This document shows positions 51,945 through 59,998 of a stretch of DNA of 64,000 bases, piece after piece. Each line of letters starts with the position of its first letter. Positions within the stretch are counted from its first letter, which is position 1. Origin of the DNA: Pseudoflavonifractor sp. An44 (lineage in GTDB: Bacteria; Bacillota; Clostridia; Oscillospirales; Oscillospiraceae); contig NZ_NFIH01000005.1 of NCBI RefSeq assembly GCF_002161675.1, forward strand, positions 62,001 through 126,000, read 5' to 3'. A program made the translations under genes and the position numbers. The notes beneath the pieces were generated by a model that saw only the letters and a list, made by a program, of their open reading frames with translations, searched no databases and was not told the DNA's origin.

Positions 51945-52640
51945 ATGAAAAAAGAGGATAACAGCGGGGGAACACAGCCTGCGGAGGAGCAACAGCAGCA
52001 ACTCACCGAGCTGGGGGCCTCCACGGTGAAGACCGGGTGCGGGACCATTCAGACCCTCACCATCATCGGCCAGATCGAGGGCCATCAAGAGGCCCCGGAA
52101 GGGGCCAAGACCACCAAGTATGAGCACGTGCTGCCCCTGCTCACGGCGGTGGAGGAGAGCGACGAGGTGGACGGACTGCTGATCCTGCTCAACACCATGG
52201 GGGGTGACATCGAGGCGGGGCTGGCCATAGCCGAGATGATTGCCGGGATGTCTAAGCCCACGGTGTCTCTGGTGCTGGGGGGCGGCCACTCCATCGGGGT
52301 GCCTTTGGCGGTGTCCGCCAAGGAGTCCTTCATTGTGCCCTCCGGGGCCATGACCATCCACCCGGTGCGGCTCAACGGTATGGTCATCGGAGTCAGCCAG
52401 ACCTTCCACTACTTCCAGCGGGTGCAGGAGCGGATTTTGGACTTTGTCACCCACAACAGCTCCATCACCCGGGAGCGACTGGAGAAGTTGATGCTCAACA
52501 CCCAGGAGATGGCCGCCGACATGGGCAGCATCGTCTACGGCCAGCAGGCGGTGGAGCTGGGGCTCATTGACCACCTGGGCGGGCTGTCCGATGCTATGGC
52601 CTGCCTGCGCAAGCGCATGAAGAAATATCGTAAGAAGTGA
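51945..52640 (+). CDS. ClpP-like serine protease (TepA type)
   Basis: 231 residues of the ClpP/crotonase fold. An acidic, Gln-rich N-terminus is followed by the Ser-containing GGGHSIGVPLAVSA and the His-containing PSGAMTIHPVRLNG, the usual order of the S14 catalytic residues. Similar proteins (TepA, translocation-enhancing) occur in Firmicutes near ftsK/spoIIIE, and ftsK lies 7 kb on here. There is no signal peptide. ATG 51945 follows GAAGGGGG; the open frame upstream lacks a site. It is in line with the aminopeptidase gene. Confidence 0.85.
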   Translation: MKKEDNSGGTQPAEEQQQQLTELGASTVKTGCGTIQTLTIIGQIEGHQEAPEGAKTTKYEHVLPLLTAVEESDEVDGLLILLNTMGGDIEAGLAIAEMIAGMSKPTVSLVLGGGHSIGVPLAVSAKESFIVPSGAMTIHPVRLNGMVIGVSQTFHYFQRVQERILDFVTHNSSITRERLEKLMLNTQEMAADMGSIVYGQQAVELGLIDHLGGLSDAMACLRKRMKKYRKK

Positions 52641-52674
52641 ACATCCCGCTCTGGTTATCCAGAGCGGGATGTTC
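52639..52674. terminator. Hairpin between tepA-like and DUF3592 genes
   Basis: A perfect 16-bp hairpin (52639-52654 with 52659-52674) starting within the stop codon region of the first gene and ending three bases before the convergent gene. There is no T-run. Confidence 0.75.
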
Positions 52675-52676
52675 AT

Positions 52677-53165
52677 TTAGCGCAGGGGAAGACGGCGAAC
52701 GGGGCCGCCCTGCTTTTTCTTTTGGTAGAGAGAGGGGCCGTAGAGGAAGATCACTGCCAACACGGCGGATATGCTGGCCTGAATGATAAAGGCCATGTCC
52801 ACGGCCAGATTGGCCGTGGAGGCATCGGGACTGTCGGGATTGTATTTGATGGTCAGGGAGTCCCCGGCCTTGAGATCGTCGCTGGAGCGCTGAGCGGTGC
52901 CGGTGTAGGTGGTGTCTCCTGCCTCATATTGGTACTCCACCTCATACACCGTGGTACCATTCACCTGGGAGTCGGTGACCTCCACCACCTGGGCAGTGGC
53001 AACCGTCCACTCGGTCTGGTCCCACTGGGTCTGGAAGTTGGAATAGCCGGAGATGAAGATGCCAACGGCGCTGACGGCAAATACGAAGCCCAGAAACAGG
53101 ATGAAGTTGAAGAGAAAGCCTGAAGACTTCGCCTGCGGCTGGTTGTGTGTTTTCTTTTGTTTCAT
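52677..53165 (-). CDS. DUF3592 membrane protein
   Basis: 162 residues with two membrane helices (about 17-40 and 125-145) flanking an extracellular beta domain (EWTVATAQVVEVTDSQVNGTTVYEVEYQYEAGDTTYTGT) of the DUF3592 type. Function unknown. ATG 53165 follows GGGGTGA. It is a single-gene unit convergent with the protease gene. Confidence 0.8.
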   Translation of the reverse strand: MKQKKTHNQPQAKSSGFLFNFILFLGFVFAVSAVGIFISGYSNFQTQWDQTEWTVATAQVVEVTDSQVNGTTVYEVEYQYEAGDTTYTGTAQRSSDDLKAGDSLTIKYNPDSPDASTANLAVDMAFIIQASISAVLAVIFLYGPSLYQKKKQGGPVRRLPLR

Positions 53166-53326
53166 GTTGATTCACCCCAAAAAGTATCAGGGACAGGGGA
53201 GACGCACCGTCCCATGTCCTTTCCTGTAATGATACCCGACCTGGGGGCCTGTGTCAATGAAATCCGAAGTTGTATGTATGTGGATGAAAAATCCACCGCA
53301 AAATGACAGAGAACGAAAAGAAAACC

Positions 53327-53354
53327 TTGCGTTTATTGTAAAATGTGCTAAACT
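53327..53354 (+). promoter_or_regulatory. Likely promoter of the GH20 surface protein
   Basis: TTGCGT 53327-53332, 16 bases, TAAACT 53349-53354. The 233-base gap 53166-53398 otherwise shows no gene. Confidence 0.4.
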
Positions 53355-53398
53355 AAAACAGACAAGTGGAAGCGAAATTTGACAAGGGAGGAAAGGAA

Positions 53399-56300
53399 AT
53401 GAAGGTAATGAAGAAAAAACAGGTGCTCAGCCTGGCGCTGTCCGCCCTCTTCCTGGCCAGCAGTCTGCCCCTGCAGGCCATTGCGGCAGACACAGGTGGA
53501 GATACCAAGGCGGCGGCCCGTGCCGTAGAGGGTACCGCCATGATTACCCCGGACAGTCCGGTGTTCGTGTCCTCGGGGGCGTCCACTGCCCACTATGCCG
53601 TGGATGGCATCACCCAGGAGACCTATCAGTGGGCCTCGGACGACATGAAGACCAGCGGAGCGACCCCCACCGATGCCCAGACCCCCCAGTGGCTCACCGT
53701 AGACCTGGGGGAGAGCGTGACCCAGCCCGTGGAGGTGGCGGGGGTTCAGCTGTGGTACAACATGAAGGTGTGGCCCATGGTGTACGAGATTCAGACCTCT
53801 TCGGACAACGGGACAGAGGACGCCTGGACCACCTTGGTGCGGGTGGAGCGCTCCCCCTTTGACGGAGCGGTGAAAAACGGCAGCGGCCAGAACATCGCCG
53901 ACGAGACGGGGAACACCACCCCCGCCTCCGCTGCCAACACCGACACCATCACCTCGGACACCACCCCCGCCCTGGCAGAGGGTGCTTCGGTGGAGCGGTA
54001 TGTGCGCTTCTATGTGGAAAAGGTGAACACCGCCGCTCCCGGCAACAACGTGTGCCTGCGGGAGATTCAGGTGTATGCCAAAGAGGCGGAAGAACCCACC
54101 GAGGAGCCCTGGAACCTGGCCCTCAACCGCCCGGTGACGGCCAGCGGGGCCGTGGAGGGGACCTCCGCATCCAATGCGGTGGACGGCTCCAAGACCACCC
54201 AGTGGAACTCCCCGGACCTGAAGGACTTCAAGGTCACGGACAACTCCAAGGACCAGGAGCTCCAGACCCCTCAGTGGCTCCAGATGGACCTGGGAGCCAC
54301 CGGCTCGAAGCTTCAGACCGTGAAGATCACCTATGCCAGCAACAAGGTGTGGGCCATGGAATATGAGCTCCAGACCACCGACACCCCGGAGGATGCCGAT
54401 TCCTGGCAGCGGGTGGCCTATGTCAGCCGAGCTTCGGCTAATTCCACTCTGGTCAACGGAGAGGGGCAGAACATCGCAGACCCTGCCAGCTATACCGACA
54501 CCATCACCACCACGTCCCAGCCCGCTCTGGGTCAGACCCAGCTGGGCCGGTATGTGCGGCTGTACATCCACAAGACCAACGCCCAGGCCCCCGGCGGCAA
54601 CAATGTGAACATTGCCGAGGTTGCGCTCATGGGCACCAATCCCGACGTTCACCCCCCTGTGGACGTGGATGGAGAACTGAATAAAGTCACTGTGTCCAAT
54701 CCCAGCCTGGGAGATACCCAGATCACTTTGCCCACCATCTCCGGGGCGGACCTGGTGGTGCGGGGCAGCGAACTGGAGAACGTGGTGGCCAATGACGGCA
54801 CCATCAGCTCGTGGAACATTGGCGCTCGGGACGTGACGCTGCTGCTGCGCCTTACCGACCGGGGAGACGAGACCAGCTATGCCCAGAAGAATGTCACCGT
54901 CACCGTGCCCGACCACTCCTCCAACTATCCCGCTGAGTGGTTCCCCACGGTGACCGACCCCAACCCCAAGCCAGAGGTCATTCCCACCGTCCAGGAGTGG
55001 TACGGCTATGAGGGCAGCTTTACCCTCACCGCCGACTCCAAGGTCATCCTCAATGACAAGGCCAATGTGGGCCTGGACAAGGTGGCCCAGAACCTGGTGA
55101 CCGATGTGGAGGAGATCTCCGGCCTCACCCTGACGGTGGAGACGGGCACCGCCCCCACCGGGCCCCACGACATCTATTTGGAGTCCCTCACCGACCCCGC
55201 CGCCTATGACCTGGGGGAGGAGGGCTACCTGATGGTGACCAATGAGCAGGGGCTGCACATCTATGCCCCCACCTATACTGGTTGCCTGTATGGCACCATT
55301 ACCGCCGAGCAGATTCTGTGGCAGGCCCAGGACCATGTGTCCATTCCCCAGGGCATCATGCGGGACTATCCCGCCTATGAGGTGCGGGGCATCATGCTGG
55401 ACGTGGCCCGTACCCCCTACCGCTATGAGCTGCTCCAGGACTACGCCAAGATCATGCTGTGGTACAAGATGAACGAGTTCCACCTGCATGTCAATGACAA
55501 CGACAACGCCAACATCAGCTCCTCCTCCTTTGAGACCCACTCCGGCTTCCACCGCCTGGAGAGCGAGGAGTTCCCCAGCCTTACCTCGGAGACCAAGCAT
55601 GCAGGCATTCCTGCCGATCTCATCAACTCCGACTACTACAACAACAACGAGGACTATCAGGGCAACCCCACCTACACCAAGGACCAGTGGCGGGCGCTGA
55701 CCCAGATGTGCGAGGACATGGGCATGTATGTGCTCACCGAGCTGGACATGCCCGGTCACTCCCTGCTGTACAACAAGTACGCCGCTGAGAACCCGGACAA
55801 CATTGAGTGGCTGGCCGGGGGCACCATGCTGGCCCCCAGCACCACCAGCCTGGGCCAGCAGCTGGAGCTGCTGGACTTGACCGGCCCCAACAGCCAACGG
55901 GCCCTGCGCTTTGCCTCCACCCTGTGGGACGAGTACACCCGTGGGGAGGACCCGGTGGTGAACGCGGACGTGGTGCACATCGGCGCCGATGAGTACTGGG
56001 TGCACAACCAGGCCACCAACGATGCCTTTGCCAAGTTTGCCGACACCATGCGCCAGACCATCCAGAACAACCTGGGTGAGGACACCAAAATCCGCATGTG
56101 GGGCGCCAGCACCGGCAGCTTTGCCACCGCTCAGACCGCCCTGGGCAAGACCGCCCAGGAGCTGGCGGAGGACTACCAGCTGGACATCTGGAGCACCGCC
56201 TATGACCAGGCCGCCCAGCGTGTGGCCGAAGGGTATCAGGTCATCAACTGCCGGGACGCCTTCCTGTACGCCAACCCCGGCCGTACCAACCGAGACGTGC

Positions 56301-58726
56301 CCAACGCCGAGTACCTGTTCTACGACTGGAACCCCACCATGTTCGGCGGCAACAATCCCCTGGTGGGTGAGCCCAACCTGGTGGGCGCCAAGGGCGTGGT
56401 CTGGGGCGACCAGAGCCAGGAGGGCATGACCGAGCAGGACATCCACCAGCGGGTGCTGCGCACCGTGTCCATCCTCAGCGAAAAGACCTGGGGTGGCACC
56501 GACCAGGAGGATACCTTCCCTGAGTACGAGCTGCGTGCCGCCCGTCTGGCCGAGGGCCCCGGAACCCAGATCGCCATGGAGGTGGACAGCGCCAGCTCCC
56601 TGGTGCTGGACTATGACTTTGCTAACACCGATCAGGATGGAACCCGAGTGTACGACGCCAGCGGCAACGGCTATGACGCCACTCTCACCGGCGGCGCTGT
56701 GGAGGACGGCTGGCTCACCTTCGACGGCTCCACCCTCCTGGAGACCCCGTTGAAGACTCTGTCCTATCCCTACACCGTCTCCTTTGATTTGAAGCTCTCT
56801 GTCCAAGATGGTGAGGCCAACACGGCCGAATCCTCCCTGTTCTCCGGCTATGACGGCCGCATCCAGGTGGCGGGACACAATGGCAACCTCAGTGCGGATG
56901 TGAACTACTTCACCCGTGACTTTGGCTACCAGGTGCCCACCGACGGCACCGCCGTGAACATCACCATCGTGGGCACCTTCCAGGCCACCCGGCTCTATGT
57001 CAACGGCCAGCTGGTGACCTTCCTGTCCCAGAAGCAGGACCAGGACGGTGTGACCCCCAATGCGGTGTCCACCCTCTACTCCTCGGTGCTGCTGCCCCTG
57101 GAGAAGATCGGTCAGGACTTCCACGGCCAGATGGCCAACCTGAAGGTGTACAACAAGGCCCTGTCTGCCCAGGAGGTGGCGGGGACCGATGACGGCCTGG
57201 TGAACGTGGCCCAGAACGCCTACGCCGGCGGCGACTCCTACCAGAGCAGCGACGCCTCCGGCCAGGACAACGGAGTGCAGCGCACCCGCATCGCCATGAA
57301 GGCGGTGGACGGCGAGACCTTCACCAGCGACGACGATGCCTCTTCGGAGATCTACTCCTACTGGCAGGGCGACCACGGGGACAGCTCCCTCACCGTGGAC
57401 CTGGGCCAGGTGCGCACCATCTCCCAGGTGGACCTCCAGTGGAGAGCCGACGGCGTGGGCCGTGACATCAAGATTATGACCTCTCTGGACGGGGAGACCT
57501 GGACCGAGGCCAAGGTGGTCTCCGGCAACACTGCCGCCCGCCAGACCGTGAAGCTGGACCAGGCGATGGAGGCCCGCTTTGTGAAGATGCAGGGCAACCA
57601 GTCCAGCGGCGTGTACAAGCTCCAGGAGATGCTGGTCTATGAGCAGGTGGACAAAGCAGAGCTCCAGAAGCTGTTGGCCCAGGCCGAGGAGATCGTGGCT
57701 GAAAAGGGCCTGACCTTTACTTCTCAGGACACTCAGGAGGAACGGGCACTGTTTGAGGCCGTGGTGCTGGCCCGTGCCCTCCAAGGCAGCCCCTTGGCTA
57801 CCCGCAGCGAGGTGGAGAACAGCGCCGCAGCCCTCACCGAGGCCATGGAGAATCTGCCTGTGGAGCCTACACCTACTCCCACTCCCGAGCCTACGCCGGA
57901 GCCCACCCCCGAACCCAGCCAGGTAGACAAGACCCTGCTGCAAAAGACCTATGACTACGCCATGACGCTCTCCACCGAGGGTGTCACCGACACTGCCAAG
58001 GCTGCTTTTGAACAGGCACTGGCCAATGCCAAGGTAGTTCTGGCGGATGAAAACGCCTCTCAGGAGGATGTCGACGCCGCTTGGGACGCCCTGCTGGAGG
58101 GTATCTGGGGCCTGGGCCTCACCCAGGGCGACAAGGCCATGCTGGAGCAGCTGATCGCCAAGGCGGAGGACATGACTGCCAACGCTGACCAGTATGTGGC
58201 CGAGCACTGGAAGGAGTTGGTGGACGCCCTGGCGGCTGCCAAGGACGTGATGGCCGACGGCGACGCCATGGAGGAGGACGTGCAGCCCGCCGCTCAGGTG
58301 TTGCTCAATGCCATCCTGGCCCAGCGTTTCAAGGCTAACAAGTCCATCCTGGAAGACCTCATCGGCAAGGCTGAGAGCTTGGACCTGTCCGGCTACACCG
58401 CCGAGAGCGTGGCCGCCTTCCGCACCGCTCTGGCCAACGCTCAGACCGTGATGGCGGACAACAGCCTCACCGAGGACGACCAGAAGACGGTGGACGCCGC
58501 TGTGGCTCAGTTGGACACCGCCATCCGTGGTCTGACCACCGAGAGCGGTGAGACCCCCAACGCCACCGACAAGCCCGAAACCACGGACAAGCCGGATGCC
58601 ACCCAGAAGCCGGAGAGTGTGCCTCAGACCGGAGATGGGAACTGGGTGATGGTGCCCGTTCTGACCCTCTTGGTCTGTGCTGCTTGCCTGGCTGTGGTTG
58701 CGGCGGCCCGCAAGCGAGTCCGCTGA
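53399..58726 (+). CDS. Cell-wall-anchored GH20 hexosaminidase with carbohydrate-binding and FIVAR domains
   Basis: 1,775 residues. In order: signal peptide (1-30), two discoidin/F5-8-type modules (about 50-230 and 237-415), a short beta domain, a GH20b domain (about 520-660), the GH20 barrel (about 660-1060) with HLHVNDNDN, TELDMPGHS and the catalytic pair Asp864-Glu865 in HIGADEYW, a LamG-type domain (about 1065-1250), a third discoidin-type module (about 1265-1420), a Pro/Thr linker near 1488, three FIVAR-like helical repeats, and a sortase-type end VPQTGD-hydrophobic helix-RKRVR (from about 1739). GH20 enzymes with this plan include lacto-N-biosidases and hexosaminidases acting on mucin or milk-type glycans; the substrate is inferred. 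ATG 53399 follows GGGAGGAAAGG. Confidence 0.92.
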   Translation: MKVMKKKQVLSLALSALFLASSLPLQAIAADTGGDTKAAARAVEGTAMITPDSPVFVSSGASTAHYAVDGITQETYQWASDDMKTSGATPTDAQTPQWLTVDLGESVTQPVEVAGVQLWYNMKVWPMVYEIQTSSDNGTEDAWTTLVRVERSPFDGAVKNGSGQNIADETGNTTPASAANTDTITSDTTPALAEGASVERYVRFYVEKVNTAAPGNNVCLREIQVYAKEAEEPTEEPWNLALNRPVTASGAVEGTSASNAVDGSKTTQWNSPDLKDFKVTDNSKDQELQTPQWLQMDLGATGSKLQTVKITYASNKVWAMEYELQTTDTPEDADSWQRVAYVSRASANSTLVNGEGQNIADPASYTDTITTTSQPALGQTQLGRYVRLYIHKTNAQAPGGNNVNIAEVALMGTNPDVHPPVDVDGELNKVTVSNPSLGDTQITLPTISGADLVVRGSELENVVANDGTISSWNIGARDVTLLLRLTDRGDETSYAQKNVTVTVPDHSSNYPAEWFPTVTDPNPKPEVIPTVQEWYGYEGSFTLTADSKVILNDKANVGLDKVAQNLVTDVEEISGLTLTVETGTAPTGPHDIYLESLTDPAAYDLGEEGYLMVTNEQGLHIYAPTYTGCLYGTITAEQILWQAQDHVSIPQGIMRDYPAYEVRGIMLDVARTPYRYELLQDYAKIMLWYKMNEFHLHVNDNDNANISSSSFETHSGFHRLESEEFPSLTSETKHAGIPADLINSDYYNNNEDYQGNPTYTKDQWRALTQMCEDMGMYVLTELDMPGHSLLYNKYAAENPDNIEWLAGGTMLAPSTTSLGQQLELLDLTGPNSQRALRFASTLWDEYTRGEDPVVNADVVHIGADEYWVHNQATNDAFAKFADTMRQTIQNNLGEDTKIRMWGASTGSFATAQTALGKTAQELAEDYQLDIWSTAYDQAAQRVAEGYQVINCRDAFLYANPGRTNRDVPNAEYLFYDWNPTMFGGNNPLVGEPNLVGAKGVVWGDQSQEGMTEQDIHQRVLRTVSILSEKTWGGTDQEDTFPEYELRAARLAEGPGTQIAMEVDSASSLVLDYDFANTDQDGTRVYDASGNGYDATLTGGAVEDGWLTFDGSTLLETPLKTLSYPYTVSFDLKLSVQDGEANTAESSLFSGYDGRIQVAGHNGNLSADVNYFTRDFGYQVPTDGTAVNITIVGTFQATRLYVNGQLVTFLSQKQDQDGVTPNAVSTLYSSVLLPLEKIGQDFHGQMANLKVYNKALSAQEVAGTDDGLVNVAQNAYAGGDSYQSSDASGQDNGVQRTRIAMKAVDGETFTSDDDASSEIYSYWQGDHGDSSLTVDLGQVRTISQVDLQWRADGVGRDIKIMTSLDGETWTEAKVVSGNTAARQTVKLDQAMEARFVKMQGNQSSGVYKLQEMLVYEQVDKAELQKLLAQAEEIVAEKGLTFTSQDTQEERALFEAVVLARALQGSPLATRSEVENSAAALTEAMENLPVEPTPTPTPEPTPEPTPEPSQVDKTLLQKTYDYAMTLSTEGVTDTAKAAFEQALANAKVVLADENASQEDVDAAWDALLEGIWGLGLTQGDKAMLEQLIAKAEDMTANADQYVAEHWKELVDALAAAKDVMADGDAMEEDVQPAAQVLLNAILAQRFKANKSILEDLIGKAESLDLSGYTAESVAAFRTALANAQTVMADNSLTEDDQKTVDAAVAQLDTAIRGLTTESGETPNATDKPETTDKPDATQKPESVPQTGDGNWVMVPVLTLLVCAACLAVVAAARKRVR

Positions 58727-58738
58727 TCTCTTTGCACC

Positions 58739-58776
58739 AAATACCCCGGACCGGGTTCTCCCGGTCCGGGGTATTT
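58739..58776 (+). terminator. Terminator of the GH20 gene
   Basis: A perfect 17-bp hairpin (58739-58755 with 58760-58776), A-tract before and TATTT within its end. Confidence 0.85.
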
Positions 58777-58777
58777 C

Positions 58778-58982
58778 GCGTGTCGAACCAGTTCGACACG
58801 CTTCTCAAAAATGCCAGCATTTTTGAGAGAAATTGCAGCCCGCTGCATGCAGAATCGGGTCAAAGGGCGATCCGATTCCACACTGGCGGGCTGAGAAGTG
58901 TTTTTCCCGATGCGCATGTCCCCAGGAAAAACAGATTTTGATTTATTTTCCCGCCCTTAGGCGGGAAAACTCTGCCGAGGGC
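58778..58982 (+). repeat. Hairpin-array element, copy 2 (candidate structured RNA or palindromic repeat)
   Basis: Five stems follow one another: 11 bp (58778-58788 with 58791-58801), 10 bp (58804-58813 with 58818-58827), an 8-bp stem (58836-58843 with 58886-58893) enclosing a 7-bp inner stem (58852-58858 with 58872-58878), 9 bp with CATGTCC in the loop (58899-58907 with 58925-58933), and 10 bp (58946-58955 with 58960-58969). Linkers include TTGCA, GAGAAGTG (58893-58900), AGATTTT (58933-58939) and AACTCTGCCGAGG. Motifs and order match the element at 24228-24412, while the stem sequences differ. It lies between the GH20 terminator and uppP; 58983-59071 shows nothing else that I can name. Confidence 0.6.
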
Positions 58983-59071
58983 TTTTTGACGATGCAATAT
59001 CATCTGGCCTTTTGCATGGATATGAGGTATTTTGACGAGATTTCCGATGGTAGGGAGAAAAACGCTGGAAT

Positions 59072-59099
59072 TTGACTATGGGATGTGGTAATATACTAT
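59072..59099 (+). promoter_or_regulatory. Possible uppP promoter
   Basis: TTGACT 59072-59077, 16 bases, TACTAT 59094-59099; the -10 is weak, though TAATATACTAT gives alternatives. Confidence 0.4.
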
Positions 59100-59149
59100 G
59101 ATGCACCGGATTTCAGTCCTGGGCAATCAAGAAAAATGAGGTGATAATC

Positions 59150-59983
59150 TTGTCCTTGCTCATGTCAGTGTTTATGGGCTTTGTTCAGGGCGTGGCGGAA
59201 TTTCTGCCCATCTCCAGTTCCGGGCATTTGACCCTGTTGCAGCACTTCTTTGGGATGAAAGAGGTGGATAACCTCTTTAACATCCTGCTGCATTTTGCCA
59301 CGCTTCTCGCTGTGTGCGTGGTATACTGGAAGGACATTGTGGAGATGGTGGTGGAGTTCTTCCGCGGCTTCGCCTCTCTGTTTTCCGGCCACGGCAGCCG
59401 GGAGTCCCGGCCCCCCACGGCCCGCCGCCTGGTGTTGATGGTCATCGTGGGCACTCTGCCTCTGTTTGTGGTCCTGCCCTTGGAGGGGGTGGTGGAGCAG
59501 CTGGGTAACTATCCCGCTGCGGTGTCGGTGATGCTCATTCTCACCGGCTTTATTCTGTTTTTCTCGGACCGCATGGGCGGCGGACGTAAGAACGCCCGCA
59601 CCGCCACCGTGAAGGACGCTCTGCTAGTGGGCATTGCCCAGGGGGTGGCTACCATCCCCGGCATCTCTCGTTCCGGCAGCACCATTTCCGCCGGTATGCT
59701 TCTGGGCTTTGACCGGAAGTTTGCCGTGCGCTATTCCTTCCTGCTGTCCCTGCCTGCGGTGCTGGGCGCTACCTTGCTCAAGGTGGTCAAAGCCGTGGGC
59801 GAAGGTGTGGACACCAGTTTGCTGCCCAACTATCTGGCGGGCATGGTGGTGGCCGGCGTGGTGGGGTATTTCTCCATCCAGCTGGTGCGCCTGCTGGCCA
59901 GCAAGGGCAAGTTCGGCAATTTTGCATACTACTGCTGGATCGTGGGCGTAGTTTCCCTGGTTGCCGGTTTTATCGTACTCTAA
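59150..59983 (+). CDS. uppP: Undecaprenyl-diphosphate phosphatase
   Basis: 277 residues, eight membrane segments. The family motifs FVQGVAEFLPISSSGHLTLLQ and VATIPGISRSGSTISAGM are both present. It recycles the lipid carrier of peptidoglycan synthesis and gives bacitracin tolerance. TTG 59150 is preferred, seven bases after GAGGTG; GTG 59141 lies on that site. It is 15 bases ahead of ftsK. Confidence 0.94.
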   Translation: MSLLMSVFMGFVQGVAEFLPISSSGHLTLLQHFFGMKEVDNLFNILLHFATLLAVCVVYWKDIVEMVVEFFRGFASLFSGHGSRESRPPTARRLVLMVIVGTLPLFVVLPLEGVVEQLGNYPAAVSVMLILTGFILFFSDRMGGGRKNARTATVKDALLVGIAQGVATIPGISRSGSTISAGMLLGFDRKFAVRYSFLLSLPAVLGATLLKVVKAVGEGVDTSLLPNYLAGMVVAGVVGYFSIQLVRLLASKGKFGNFAYYCWIVGVVSLVAGFIVL

Positions 59984-59998
59984 TGTGAGGAGGAAGCT

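Noticed and set aside
53348-58207. 1,619-residue open frame on the minus strand opposite the GH20 gene
   Set aside because: It mirrors the strong GC-rich codon pattern of the real gene, gives low-complexity Gly/His/Val-rich protein without domains, and has no ribosome site.
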